The notes under the pieces are model-generated. The model did no database searches, had not been told where the DNA came from, and saw only the letters and a program-made list of their open reading frames with translations. From IMG/VR virus record IMGVR_UViG_3300033145_000733, positions 1 to 64,000 of that record: a stretch of 64,000 nucleotides of DNA, one strand, 5' to 3'. A program made the translations under genes and the position numbers. This document shows, piece after piece, positions 55,023 to 64,000 of this stretch (position 1 is its first letter; every line of letters starts with the position of its first letter). The DNA comes from a virus.

Positions 55023-56230
55023 TGGCTCTAAAAAGATATTCTGGTGCTGTGTATGATAAAGAAGAAGTGCTGAAGATGTTTTCAGCAATCCTAGATGGTT
55101 GGTGGACTGGTGGTAAGTACACTAAGGAGTTCCAAGACGAGTTTGCCAAACTTTTTAGTGTGAAGTATGCGCTAGCTTGTAACTCTGGTTCGTCTGCTAA
55201 TTTACTAGCTGTTAGTGCTTTAGAGTTGGACAAAGGAAGTGAGGTTATAACACCACTTTGTACGTTTCCAACAACACTCAATCCAATAATACAGTGTGGT
55301 CTTATTCCAGTTTTTGTGGATGTTGATGATACTTTTAATATAAATACTAAACTTCTGGAGCAAGCAGTCTCCGAGAAGACACGACTTATAATGATTCCCC
55401 ACACTATGGGCAATCCTTGTTATATGGATGATATTATGAATATTTGTTCTAAGTATAACTTGAGGTTAATAGAGGATTGTTGTGATGCTATAGGAGCAAA
55501 GTATAATAATAAGTACGTGTCGTCATTTGGTGATTTAGCAACCTTTAGTTTTTATCCTGCCCATCATATGACTACTGGTGAAGGTGGAATGGTAGTCACT
55601 AATGATGATGATTTAGCCAAGAAAGTTAGAAGTTATCGTGATTGGGGCAGAATGTGTAACTGTGATCCTTGTTTAGAGATGACTAAACAGGATTATATTT
55701 GTGCCGAGAGGAGAAATTTTGCCATAGACGGTGTACCATATGATAAACGATATGCTTATGGTTGTATAGGCTACAACCTTAAAATGACGGAGATTCAAGC
55801 TGCTATGGGTATTGCTCAAATGCACAAACTTAGTGAATTTATTAAGAAAAGAAACGAAAATTATAGTACGCTATTGGAGTGTCTTAGTCACACCAAGTGG
55901 TTACGTTTCCCTGTTACCAATGGAGAACCATCTTGGTTTGTGTTTCCTATATGGATTGCTGATGGAGCACCGTTCAGGAGAGATCAAGTAGTAGAGTATT
56001 TAGAGGAACATGAGATACAGACTAGACCAATATTTGCTGGTAATGTTTTGAAACAACCAGCGTATAAGGATATACAGTGTAGAGTGGTAGGAAATACTTG
56101 GTGGTCGGATAAGTTATTCCATGACTCTTTCTTTGTTGGTGTTTATCCTGGGTTGAGCAAGAATGATGTACAGTATATTGGAGACGTGTTAAATGATATT
56201 GATAACGGGCGGGCTAGGTTTTCTAGGTAG
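55022..56230 (+). CDS. rfbH-like: RfbH-type PLP/[2Fe-2S] sugar 3-dehydrase
   Basis: DegT/DnrJ fold. The PLP-binding Lys is replaced by His in SFYPAHHMTTGEGG (His181/182), the mark of 3-dehydrases such as RfbH and E1, which remove the 3-OH of a 4-keto-6-deoxy sugar. Cys154, Cys212 and Cys214 reproduce the C-x57-C-x-C spacing of the E1 [2Fe-2S] site; Cys217 or Cys227 could be the fourth. Length 402. Product: a 3,6-dideoxyhexose intermediate. Confidence 0.83.
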   Translation: MALKRYSGAVYDKEEVLKMFSAILDGWWTGGKYTKEFQDEFAKLFSVKYALACNSGSSANLLAVSALELDKGSEVITPLCTFPTTLNPIIQCGLIPVFVDVDDTFNINTKLLEQAVSEKTRLIMIPHTMGNPCYMDDIMNICSKYNLRLIEDCCDAIGAKYNNKYVSSFGDLATFSFYPAHHMTTGEGGMVVTNDDDLAKKVRSYRDWGRMCNCDPCLEMTKQDYICAERRNFAIDGVPYDKRYAYGCIGYNLKMTEIQAAMGIAQMHKLSEFIKKRNENYSTLLECLSHTKWLRFPVTNGEPSWFVFPIWIADGAPFRRDQVVEYLEEHEIQTRPIFAGNVLKQPAYKDIQCRVVGNTWWSDKLFHDSFFVGVYPGLSKNDVQYIGDVLNDIDNGRARFSR

Positions 56231-57125
56231 TAATTTAGCTGAGAATTTGGTAAAGGATAATCACCAAGTTGTATTGGTGACAAGAAGTGACAAAAAATTG
56301 GGCAACATTAGCAATATTGTTAATGATGTGATTGTTGAATACGGAGATGTTACTGATGATAAATGGTTGACCAAGGTAATATTAACATATAAACCGTCTA
56401 TTATTTTTCACTTTGCGGGACAACTTACTTCCTACGAATCTTTTGATTATCCGCTTTATGACGTTGATGTAAACTGTAAGTCTACTTTAACCATATTAGA
56501 AGCTATGAGGTGGTTACCCGACCCATGTCGTCTAGTTTTAGGCAGTACTTTTTGGGTTATTGGTAAACCTGATACCCTTCCTATAAATGAAAATACTCCT
56601 TGCAATCCGCAGAATATTTATGCGGCTAATAGGTTGGCTAGTGAGAACTATTGTAAGATATACAATAGGGTTTATGGTTTAGATGCGGTAACTATTAGGT
56701 TAACCAACACGTTTGGTATTAGGGAACAGCATGACAGCAAAAAGAAAGCTGCTCTTAATTATTTGCTATATAGAGGGTTGAAGGGTGAGGTGGTTACCAT
56801 ATACAGTGATGGCAATTTTTTTAGAGATTATATTTATGTTTCTGATGTTGTAACAGCAGCAAGGAGTGTCATGGACAACGGGAAAGCTGGTGAATGCTAT
56901 TTTGTTGGTACTGGAGTGAAGACGTGGTTTTATGACATTGGTGAGTGGATAAAAGAGTTAACAGGGTGCAAAATTGAGTATATTGAACCACCAGATTACC
57001 ACAAAAGAATTGACGTGGGTAGTATTGTAATTGATAATCAGAAACTTAAAAATCTTGGATGGGATTGGGAGGTAACAGTCAAAGATGGACTTAAACTTAC
57101 TTTAGAGTCTTATGAGGTATTGTAG
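56193..57125 (+). CDS. Extended SDR nucleotide-sugar epimerase/reductase, YxxxR variant
   Basis: GGLGFLGSN (6-14) is the NAD-binding glycine motif. The catalytic Tyr143 lies in IYAANRLASE, so the usual YxxxK is YAANR: Lys is replaced by Arg147. The cluster suggests abequose or paratose-type reductase. Overlaps RfbH by 38 bases. Activity is uncertain. Confidence 0.75.
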   Translation: MILITGGLGFLGSNLAENLVKDNHQVVLVTRSDKKLGNISNIVNDVIVEYGDVTDDKWLTKVILTYKPSIIFHFAGQLTSYESFDYPLYDVDVNCKSTLTILEAMRWLPDPCRLVLGSTFWVIGKPDTLPINENTPCNPQNIYAANRLASENYCKIYNRVYGLDAVTIRLTNTFGIREQHDSKKKAALNYLLYRGLKGEVVTIYSDGNFFRDYIYVSDVVTAARSVMDNGKAGECYFVGTGVKTWFYDIGEWIKELTGCKIEYIEPPDYHKRIDVGSIVIDNQKLKNLGWDWEVTVKDGLKLTLESYEVL

Positions 57126-58043
57126 ATGAAAATATGTGTTACTGGTGGTGCTGGTTTCATAGGTGCTAATTTTGTTAAGTTTTTGCGTGACAAGTATAGT
57201 GATTTAGACATTACTGTTATTGATAAGCTGACCTATGCTTCTAATATAGAAAACTTGGATGGGCTTGATGTAAGACTTGTTGAGGAAGATATTTGTGACC
57301 TAAAACCGATACACTTTGATAGTTTTGATGTGGTTTACCATTTTGCTGCTGAATCACATGTTGATAGAAGTATCCTATATCCACAGCTCTTTTTAAGGAG
57401 TAATGTTCTAGGGACGGTTAATTTGTTGTCTTTGTGCAAAACAATTGGAGTTGGTAGGTTTGTTTATATCAGTACTGATGAAGTATACGGGTCTGTTGAC
57501 CGTTCAAGTAGAGAAGCTGATATACTTGACCCGTCATCTGCTTATTCCGCTAGTAAGGTGGCGGCTGAGTGTTTTTGTAATGCTTATCATAAAACTTTTG
57601 ATATTCCAATAGTTGTCACAAGGAGTTCCAATAATTTTGGTCCTTATCAGCACCTAGAAAAGTTAATTCCTATTGTTATTACCAATGCTATAAGTGATAA
57701 TAAGATACCGATACACGGTACGGGTGGGTATATTAGAGATTGGATTTATGTGATGGATAATTGCGAGGGTATAGAGTTCGTTGGTAGAAATGGCATTTTA
57801 GGTGAGGCGTATAATATTGGTGGTGGAAACCAGTTAACTAATTTAGAAATCACTGATAAAATATTAAATATATTGGGCAAACCAATGACACTGGTAGAGT
57901 TTGTAACCGATAGACCAGGACAAGATAACGAATATAATTTAGACTGTTGGAAAGTTGCCAAGTTGGGGTGGAAACCTAAATACGATTTTGATCAGGCTTT
58001 AGAAATTACTGTTGGGTGGTATAAAAAACAATGGAAAAGGTAG
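57126..58043 (+). CDS. rmlB-like: Nucleotide-sugar 4,6-dehydratase (RmlB-like)
   Basis: GGAGFIGANF (7-16) binds NAD. STDEVYG near 116-122 (Thr117, Asp118, Glu119 catalytic) and YSASK (Tyr140, Lys144) are intact; RSSNNFGPYQ is typical of RmlB. Makes a 4-keto-6-deoxy sugar, the substrate for RfbH. The end overlaps the glycosyltransferase gene by 13 bases. Confidence 0.88.
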   Translation: MKICVTGGAGFIGANFVKFLRDKYSDLDITVIDKLTYASNIENLDGLDVRLVEEDICDLKPIHFDSFDVVYHFAAESHVDRSILYPQLFLRSNVLGTVNLLSLCKTIGVGRFVYISTDEVYGSVDRSSREADILDPSSAYSASKVAAECFCNAYHKTFDIPIVVTRSSNNFGPYQHLEKLIPIVITNAISDNKIPIHGTGGYIRDWIYVMDNCEGIEFVGRNGILGEAYNIGGGNQLTNLEITDKILNILGKPMTLVEFVTDRPGQDNEYNLDCWKVAKLGWKPKYDFDQALEITVGWYKKQWKR

Positions 58044-58846
58044 TTATAGCAATACCCACTTTTAACAATATCAAATATACAAAACTAGCTCTTGCCTCCA
58101 TAAAATGTTCTTTTCAGCATGAGGTTCTAGTTATTGATAATGGGTCTATGGATGACACTGTTACTTGGTTAATTGATAACAATGTTAATCATATAGCCTA
58201 CAAGGAAAATAGAGGATTCTCGTATGCTTATAACGAGGCAATGGATTATGCTTTTAGTTCAGATGCTTTTTTATTATTCGCAGCTAATGATATTGTGTTT
58301 TATCCAAATAGTATAGATCACATGGTTCAAGCATTGCTTGAGTCAGGGTTTGAAATATTGTGTGGGCATGAAATTTTAAATAAGACAATCGTTGAGGCAG
58401 AGAATGCTAATCTTCTACTGGAAGAGTTTCCTTATCAATTATCTTTTGATAAGAAAGAGTATGATTCCCTGCAATATAGTGCTGGTGGGATGAATCACAG
58501 TTGCATTGTTAGACAAAAATCTTCGTTTGATACAGTTGGGTATTATGATGTTAATTTTTATCCTGCTTATTTTGAAGATAATGACTATGCTCGGAGATGT
58601 AATTTATTAAATGTAAAATATGGGACAGTAGCTTCTGCTATGTTTGAGCATTTTTGGAGTAGGTCTATTTATGAGGGTGGTGTTCAAGCGTTAAACAATA
58701 GGAGATTTCCCAAGAATAAAGAGTACTATGTTAAAAAGTGGGGTGGTGGTGTTGGTGAGGAACAGTATGAAATACCGTTTAATTCACAAGGTATAAAAAT
58801 CTCATCCAGAGAACATGAATTAAAGGTTTTAATGGGTTTAATGTGA
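58031..58846 (+). CDS. Family 2 glycosyltransferase
   Basis: VVIAIPTFNNIKYTKLALAS start, DNGSMDDT and later FEDNDYARR match GT2 (A fold). The second acidic motif is AANDIVF instead of DxD, so metal binding may differ. 271 residues. Probably transfers the sugar made by the preceding genes. Confidence 0.85.
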   Translation: MEKVVIAIPTFNNIKYTKLALASIKCSFQHEVLVIDNGSMDDTVTWLIDNNVNHIAYKENRGFSYAYNEAMDYAFSSDAFLLFAANDIVFYPNSIDHMVQALLESGFEILCGHEILNKTIVEAENANLLLEEFPYQLSFDKKEYDSLQYSAGGMNHSCIVRQKSSFDTVGYYDVNFYPAYFEDNDYARRCNLLNVKYGTVASAMFEHFWSRSIYEGGVQALNNRRFPKNKEYYVKKWGGGVGEEQYEIPFNSQGIKISSREHELKVLMGLM

Positions 58847-59499
58847 GAGATGTAAGAGAGTTTAAGGACATTCATAAGGGTGAGCGATGCTTTGTAATAG
58901 GTACTGGTCCATCTTTGAATAGTACTAATTTTGGGTTACTAAAAGATGAGATTACTTTTGGTGTAAATACTTTATATGTTGGACTTGACCGTTTTAAGAT
59001 AAAACCTCGTTATTGGGGTATTTCTGATCCGCAAATAATGACTGGACATTACACGCAGGTTTCTAAATTGGATACAACTATATTCTTAGCACATAACGCC
59101 CACAAAATCTACGCTAGTAATCCGACTCGGTATAAGTCACACCAAGAACCTGTTTTACTCCGTTCATATGGTAAGTTTTCCATTGACCTGACAAAAGGGG
59201 TTGCTTGTGGGATGACTGTTGTTTATGATATTGGTTTACAGGTCGCTTATTATATGGGTTTTGATGTGGTTTATCTTTTGGGTGTTGATGCTGATTATAG
59301 TGGTCCAAAGTCACACTTTTATGATAATCCCGATAAGCGGGGTAAGGGGATACCTAGTGCTCGTTCACTTCAGTCATATGGAGCAGCTAAGGTAGCTTTT
59401 GAAAAAGATGGAAGGGAAATAATAAACTGTACAGTTGGTGGTAAGTTAGAAGTATTTAAGCGAAGAAAATTGGAAGATGTAATAAATGAGAAACATTGA
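58843..59499 (+). CDS. MptE/DUF115-like glycan protein, copy 1
   Basis: FKDIHKGERCFVIGTGPSLN (6-25), ISDPQ and GMTVVYDIGLQVAYYMGFD near 120-140, GVDADYSG. This pattern belongs to MptE-like/DUF115 proteins, some of which act in flagellin or surface glycosylation; the GTGPSL loop also resembles sialyltransferase GT42. Starts at GTG. Confidence 0.8.
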   Translation: MRDVREFKDIHKGERCFVIGTGPSLNSTNFGLLKDEITFGVNTLYVGLDRFKIKPRYWGISDPQIMTGHYTQVSKLDTTIFLAHNAHKIYASNPTRYKSHQEPVLLRSYGKFSIDLTKGVACGMTVVYDIGLQVAYYMGFDVVYLLGVDADYSGPKSHFYDNPDKRGKGIPSARSLQSYGAAKVAFEKDGREIINCTVGGKLEVFKRRKLEDVINEKH

Positions 59500-61672
59500 A
59501 GATTTTAAAGATATACATAAAGGTGAGCGTTGTTTTATTGTAGGTACGGGTCCATCTCTAAATAGAACCAATCTTGCATTGCTAAAGGATGAGATTGTTT
59601 TTGGTGTGAATGGTTTGCATATTGGATTAGAGAAGTTTCAAATAAAACCTCGTTATTGGGGGTTTTCTGACCCCCGTACAATTAAAAGTCACCACAACCA
59701 GGTTTTTCCACTACCTACCACTGTATTTGTGGCAGTTGGAGCACGTGAGTGGTATTTAGACAACTTACCAAAGTTCAAAGAGTTCAACAATGATCCTGTT
59801 GTACTTGCGGCGATAAGACGACCAACATTAGTACCATTTTCTACTGATATTACTAAAGGAGTTACTTGTGGGAGAACAGTAGTCTATGATGTCTGCCTCC
59901 AAGTAGCGTATTACATGGGGTTCAGTAAAGTTTATTTGTTGGGTTGTGATTGCGATTATTCTGACCATTCCAATACTCACTTTTATCATGATCCATCTCA
60001 AGCGGATATTGCTGATGTGGCTGAATCATTACAACCTAAACGGCTTTTCGCTTATCAAAACGCCAAAGAAGCGTTTGAGGCTGATAAGAGGGAAATAATA
60101 AACTGTACAGTTGGTGGTAAGTTAGAAATTTTTAAACGTGAAAGATTAGAGGATGTAATGAAAACTGATGTTGTAGTAAGAGAAAATAGGGAAAAGAATT
60201 TTTTTGTGGTCATAGCGAATAGGAATAGGTTTAAACTTACGTCTGATTGTATTAAGTCTCTTTATCAAGGTGACTATCCTAACTTTCAAGTGATTGTTGT
60301 TGATGATGCTTCTACTGATAAGAGTCCTGATTTGATTTCTGAGCATTTTCCGCAGGTAGAGCTGATTAGAAATACCACATGTCTTGAGTTTTGCAAAACG
60401 TTCAACGTTGGTATTAGGAGAGCTTTAGAAAGGGGAGCCGATTATGTATTTGTTTTGTCCAATGATACGTTAGACTTTTCTAAAAACTATATTAGTAGGG
60501 TGATAGAGACGTTTGAAAAGGATGATGAGATAGGTTTAGTTGGTTCTAAAGTATTATTTGAAAATGGAACAGTAAGATGGGGTGGTGAAAGCAAGGTGAC
60601 ACTGCACTGTCGCTTCGATACCCCAGACTGTGGTTATGTAATCAGGAGAGAAGTGCTAGAACAGGTGGGTCTGTTTGATGAAGATTATATAAGGTATTTT
60701 GAACTTTTAGACTATATTTTAAGATTAAGAAATGCTGGTTATAAGACTCAATATGTTGATGATATTAGTTTTGTACACGTTGGTCAGAAGACTGTTTCTA
60801 GAGTAAGTTATTCTTTTCACTACTACCGTGTGCGGGCTACGTATGTCTTTGTTAAGCAGTGGTTCAATGATGAGTCTGAATCGTGGAAAGATGCCGAGAG
60901 AGATGCAGTAATACAGGTAAATTACAAGCTTTTGAACGATGCTCCCGAAGAGTCGAAGGCTGTGATTGCTAAAGCAATAGAGGATGGTAGGAAAGCAGGA
61001 CAACGGTACGCTGCTGACTTTAATTTCCGAGTTAATGATGGTGAAATAAGGTTTTATCAAATATTGCAAATTAGTCCTCACCTTGATAAGTATTTGGATG
61101 GGAGCATTGATGAGTATGAAAAATTGAAAGACGAAATTGGTACACCAAAGAAAGTATTGGAGTTGGGGTGTGGTATAGGAAGAAGCTCAATATTCTTAAA
61201 GAATATGCTTAACTTGACCGCTAAATTTTATTTAGCAGATTTTGATTCTAATGAATACTACAAAGAGGGTAGGAAAAAAGAGTTTCTTGGGTATGTCAAA
61301 GAACCAGTTCCGTTCAACAGTTTAGAAGTCACGAAAAGGTTTTGTATTGACAATAACCTAGAAAATTTAGAGTTGGTGGACTTGGCAACGGACAATATAA
61401 AAGAATTGAGTGATGTAGATTTAGTTTACTCGTTTAACGCAGTTGGCTACCATTGGTCAATTGAGGATGCTGTAAGGAAGTATGACTTAGAAAACATAAC
61501 TACGAAAGATGTAAAATTTATATTTGGAGTTAGGAATAAACGAAGTAAGAAGGGAGTTCCTGTTGGGGGAGCTAGTTATGAGGAACAGGCAAGTATAATT
61601 GATTCACTATATTTGGATAAGATAATAAGCGGCGATGGTATCCAAGATTATTGGGTATACAGGAAAAGATAG
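59486..61672 (+). CDS. Triple fusion: DUF115-like, GT2, methyltransferase, 728 aa
   Basis: Residues 1-220 copy the neighbours (FKDIHKGERCFIVGTGPSLN). About 230-440 is a GT2 domain (VVIANRNRF, VDDASTDKS). About 545-728 is a SAM methyltransferase with VLELGCGIGRSS. One chain therefore recognises, glycosylates and methylates. Overlaps copy 1 by 14 bases. Confidence 0.88.
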   Translation: MRNIEDFKDIHKGERCFIVGTGPSLNRTNLALLKDEIVFGVNGLHIGLEKFQIKPRYWGFSDPRTIKSHHNQVFPLPTTVFVAVGAREWYLDNLPKFKEFNNDPVVLAAIRRPTLVPFSTDITKGVTCGRTVVYDVCLQVAYYMGFSKVYLLGCDCDYSDHSNTHFYHDPSQADIADVAESLQPKRLFAYQNAKEAFEADKREIINCTVGGKLEIFKRERLEDVMKTDVVVRENREKNFFVVIANRNRFKLTSDCIKSLYQGDYPNFQVIVVDDASTDKSPDLISEHFPQVELIRNTTCLEFCKTFNVGIRRALERGADYVFVLSNDTLDFSKNYISRVIETFEKDDEIGLVGSKVLFENGTVRWGGESKVTLHCRFDTPDCGYVIRREVLEQVGLFDEDYIRYFELLDYILRLRNAGYKTQYVDDISFVHVGQKTVSRVSYSFHYYRVRATYVFVKQWFNDESESWKDAERDAVIQVNYKLLNDAPEESKAVIAKAIEDGRKAGQRYAADFNFRVNDGEIRFYQILQISPHLDKYLDGSIDEYEKLKDEIGTPKKVLELGCGIGRSSIFLKNMLNLTAKFYLADFDSNEYYKEGRKKEFLGYVKEPVPFNSLEVTKRFCIDNNLENLELVDLATDNIKELSDVDLVYSFNAVGYHWSIEDAVRKYDLENITTKDVKFIFGVRNKRSKKGVPVGGASYEEQASIIDSLYLDKIISGDGIQDYWVYRKR

Positions 61673-61674
61673 AG

Positions 61675-62439
61675 ATGAGAGGCATTAAAAAATTTAAAAA
61701 CATCCACAAGGGTGAAAGATGTGTTATCATCGGGACAGGTCCATCTCTTGTTGACACAAATTTTGACCTAATTAAAGATGAAATTTTGTTTGGTTGTAAC
61801 TCGTTGTTCAGAGGGTATAAGGATTTTGGCATTTCTTGTCGTTATTATGGTGTATCGGACGGTCTTACCATGTCACGTCCGCATGTTAGAGGGCTATTGT
61901 CTCTTGATACTACTTTGTTTCTAACTGTTACTGCTTATGATTATTGTTTTAACAACCCAAACATGTGTGTTTGGCGTAGTGATAAGGTAATATCAAATAG
62001 TCGAGATAGGAGAGATTTGGAAGAGGTGTCAAAAATTAAACCACCAAAAAATTTAGTGAAGATAGGTGTTGCAATTAAAAAACCACCATACTTCTCTAAG
62101 GATTTATCTGATGGTGGTGGTATGGGTGGAACTGTTGTTTTTGATATTAGCTTACAAGTTGCTTATTATATGGGATTTAGCGAGGTTTATCTAATAGGTT
62201 GTGATAGTGATTATTCTCTTCCATTTCATTTTGATGGGTCACCACCTGATCGCTTTATTAATAACAAGATATTTGACCTCACATTACCATTTCTTGCTTA
62301 TACCCAAGCTAAGGAAGCTTTTGAAGAGCGTGGTGATAAGGTAATTAATTGCACTGTTGGTGGTAAGCTAGAGATCTTTGAACGTAAAAGCTTAGAGGAA
62401 GTTTTTGGAGGTACAGATGAGTTCAGACAGAATACTTAA
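61675..62439 (+). CDS. MptE/DUF115-like glycan protein, copy 3
   Basis: MRGIKKFKNIHKGERCVIIG, TGPSL, and GTVVFDISLQVAYYMGFSEV; GCDSDYS near the end. ATG at 61675, three bases after the previous stop; an earlier in-frame ATG overlaps it. Paralogue of the two preceding copies. Confidence 0.82.
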   Translation: MRGIKKFKNIHKGERCVIIGTGPSLVDTNFDLIKDEILFGCNSLFRGYKDFGISCRYYGVSDGLTMSRPHVRGLLSLDTTLFLTVTAYDYCFNNPNMCVWRSDKVISNSRDRRDLEEVSKIKPPKNLVKIGVAIKKPPYFSKDLSDGGGMGGTVVFDISLQVAYYMGFSEVYLIGCDSDYSLPFHFDGSPPDRFINNKIFDLTLPFLAYTQAKEAFEERGDKVINCTVGGKLEIFERKSLEEVFGGTDEFRQNT

Positions 62440-63415
62440 TATAGGAATTCTTGGTTTTGGTTACATGGGGCAAATTAGGAAGAAGTATTTGGATAGTAAT
62501 CCCAACTGCTCAGTTACGGCTATTTTCCATACTGAGAAGCTTATTGGAAAGTTCACATATTATGATAAGTGGGAAGACCTAGTTGATGACCCGTCTATAG
62601 ATGCCATCTTTGTTTGTCTACCTAATTTTCTTACCAAAGACGTAGTTATAAGGGGAATGCAAGCGGGAAAACACGTTTTTGCTGAGAAACCACCAGGTTG
62701 TTCGTCTACTGATGTATTAGAAATGATTGAAGTAGAGAAACAAACAACCAAGAAATTGAAATTTGGATTTTGTTTGCGTTACCATCCTGCTATTGTTGAG
62801 GCAAAGAGATTAGTTGATTCTGGAGATTTTGGCAATATATTGTGGTTACGTGGGAGATACGGTAAGAGCGTAGATAAAGATTTTACTTCATCATGGCGTG
62901 CTGACAGAAACTATGCAGGTGGTGGTATATTGTTGGATCAAGGTATGCACATGCTAGACTTGTTTTTGATGTTATGTGGTGATTTTCAAGAAGTGAAATC
63001 CTTTGTATCTAATTGTTATTGGAAAGGTGATGTAGAGGACAATGTTTTTGCTATTTTGCGTAATAATGATGGGCAAGTTGCTTCCTTACATTCAACTATA
63101 ACACAGTGGAGATATTTATTTTCATTGGAGATATTTCTTAGTAAAGGTTATATAATAGTAAATGGGTTGTTGTCCAAGTCTGGTAGGTATGGTAAAGAGA
63201 GGTTAACTTGGTCAGTTAATCGCACTCCTCCTCCGATGGCTTCACATCATTCCTCTGTAGAAACTACTTTTAGTACTGACCCATCGTGGGAACTTGAAGT
63301 GCATGAGTTTATTGGGGCTATTATGAATGATACTCCTATATTGGTTGGTACTACCGCAGATGCTCTTAGAGTAATGGTTGCTGTAGACAGGATTTATGAT
63401 AATGATAAAACATAA
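62417..63415 (+). CDS. Gfo/Idh/MocA-family oxidoreductase
   Basis: NIGILGFGYMGQI (NAD loop), VFVCLPNFL, HVFAEKPP (EKP motif), LLDQGMHMLDL. NAD-dependent sugar dehydrogenase. ATG after GGAGG is preferred. 332 residues. Overlaps copy 3 by 23 bases. Confidence 0.88.
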   Translation: MSSDRILNIGILGFGYMGQIRKKYLDSNPNCSVTAIFHTEKLIGKFTYYDKWEDLVDDPSIDAIFVCLPNFLTKDVVIRGMQAGKHVFAEKPPGCSSTDVLEMIEVEKQTTKKLKFGFCLRYHPAIVEAKRLVDSGDFGNILWLRGRYGKSVDKDFTSSWRADRNYAGGGILLDQGMHMLDLFLMLCGDFQEVKSFVSNCYWKGDVEDNVFAILRNNDGQVASLHSTITQWRYLFSLEIFLSKGYIIVNGLLSKSGRYGKERLTWSVNRTPPPMASHHSSVETTFSTDPSWELEVHEFIGAIMNDTPILVGTTADALRVMVAVDRIYDNDKT

Positions 63416-64000
63416 GATTTTAGTTTCACCAACTACGTTCAACAGTGAACCATTAAATCTTTTGGGTGATTACGAGATTATTAGAAACCCATTTGGAAGG
63501 GTAATGACATCTAGTGAGGTTATTGAGTTAGGTAGTGATTGCATAGGCATAGTTGCTGGTATTGAGACGCTTAACTCCGCTGTTTTGCATTCTCTTTCCT
63601 CATTACGTTGCATAAGTCGTTGCGGTGTTGGTGTTGATAATGTTGATCTAATAAAAGCAAAGGAATTAGGAGTAATTGTAGTAAACACACCAGACGCTCC
63701 CACCCAAGCGGTGGCTGAGTTGACGGTTGGGCTTATTCTGACTTTCCTGCGCCATGTGGCAGAAGCAGATACGGCTATTCGTGCAGGTAGATGGGTACAA
63801 CCTGTGGGAAGACTTCTGGGTAAGCAAAAGTTGGGTATTGTTGGTTGTGGCAGAATTGGCAGTGCTGTTGCTGATTTAATTAAACCTTTTGGTACTGAAT
63901 TACTGGGTTACGATTCTAATGTAAACAAACACCCGACAATACAATTGGTCTCGCTAGATGAGTTATTACAAGAAGTAGATATTGTATCTTTACATTTTCC
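63402..64000 (+). CDS. D-isomer 2-hydroxyacid dehydrogenase, 3' end outside window
   Basis: SRCGVGVDNVDL, AVAELTVGLIL, and GIVGCGRIGSAVADLI (Rossmann loop) are SerA-like. The C-terminal part is missing at the right edge. Its start overlaps the Gfo gene. May oxidise or reduce an acid used in the sugar pathway. Confidence 0.85.
   Translation, partial: MIKHKILVSPTTFNSEPLNLLGDYEIIRNPFGRVMTSSEVIELGSDCIGIVAGIETLNSAVLHSLSSLRCISRCGVGVDNVDLIKAKELGVIVVNTPDAPTQAVAELTVGLILTFLRHVAEADTAIRAGRWVQPVGRLLGKQKLGIVGCGRIGSAVADLIKPFGTELLGYDSNVNKHPTIQLVSLDELLQEVDIVSLHF

Noticed and set aside
1-64000. tRNA genes
   Set aside because: Apart from the tRNA-like end of the tmRNA, no cloverleaf with GGTTCGA-type T-arm was seen by eye; a covariance search was not possible.

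Overview
The window is part of the genome of a large tailed bacteriophage (or a prophage-like relative). The AT-rich sequence has densely packed, overlapping small genes, strong GGAGG ribosome sites, a large terminase followed by a portal protein, virion proteins, a phage-type tmRNA and many phage-only hypothetical genes. It runs off both ends (a uracil-DNA glycosylase on the left, a 2-hydroxyacid dehydrogenase on the right), so the full genome is larger than 64 kb. The host cannot be named from the sequence. The promoters are sigma70-like (TTGACA, 17 bp, TATAAT), and the ribonucleotide reductase looks like the B12-dependent class II type.

Layout. Positions 1-35,650 are one long leftward block of about 90 mostly small genes, broken into operons by copies of one promoter type. 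Recognisable members are type-4 uracil-DNA glycosylase, a RuvB-like helicase with an added zinc finger, a DPPY methyltransferase, a Rnl2-like RNA ligase, a HExxH/VWA protein with its MoxR-type ATPase, Ku, an ATP-dependent DNA ligase, RtcB, a GHKL ATPase fused to a metallopeptidase, DUF7007 and DUF2958 proteins and a PI3/4-kinase-like kinase. Positions 35,650-37,900 are mostly non-coding and hold three families of short repeats plus divergent promoters; this is the likely control and replication region. From 36.5 kb everything reads rightward: small genes, tmRNA (40.1 kb), ClpP-like protease, dUTPase, deoxyribosyltransferase-like protein, virion/tail proteins (44.2-47.3 kb), a LAGLIDADG endonuclease, NrdJ-like reductase, terminase and portal (50.3-54.3 kb), then a nucleotide-sugar and glycosyltransferase cluster to the right edge.

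The most unusual feature is a short cysteine knuckle, C-x2-C-x3-[R/K]F-x-C-[Y/F/W/L]-[T/S], usually with a fourth Cys upstream. It occurs in about 22 otherwise unrelated small proteins on both arms of the window, at N-terminal, internal or extreme C-terminal positions, and attached to different partner domains (an L7/L12 C-terminal-like domain, a SWIM finger, zinc ribbons, coiled coil). Its spacing matches the [4Fe-4S] knuckle of WhiB-like proteins and the C-terminal cluster of Cas4-type nucleases. I know of no described family that is built this way.

How the genes may work together: Ku plus DNA ligase could seal double-strand ends, RtcB plus Rnl2-like ligase could repair cleaved RNA, and UDG, dUTPase, RNR and the deoxyribosyltransferase-like protein manage DNA precursors and uracil. 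tmRNA supports ribosome rescue. The right-hand sugar cluster (RfbH-like dehydrase, RmlB-like dehydratase, SDR, asparagine-synthase-like amidotransferase, GT2, three MptE/DUF115-like proteins, Gfo/Idh/MocA, 2-hydroxyacid dehydrogenase) would build and attach an unusual sugar to virion proteins or to the host surface. These roles are inferred from families; none is demonstrated here.
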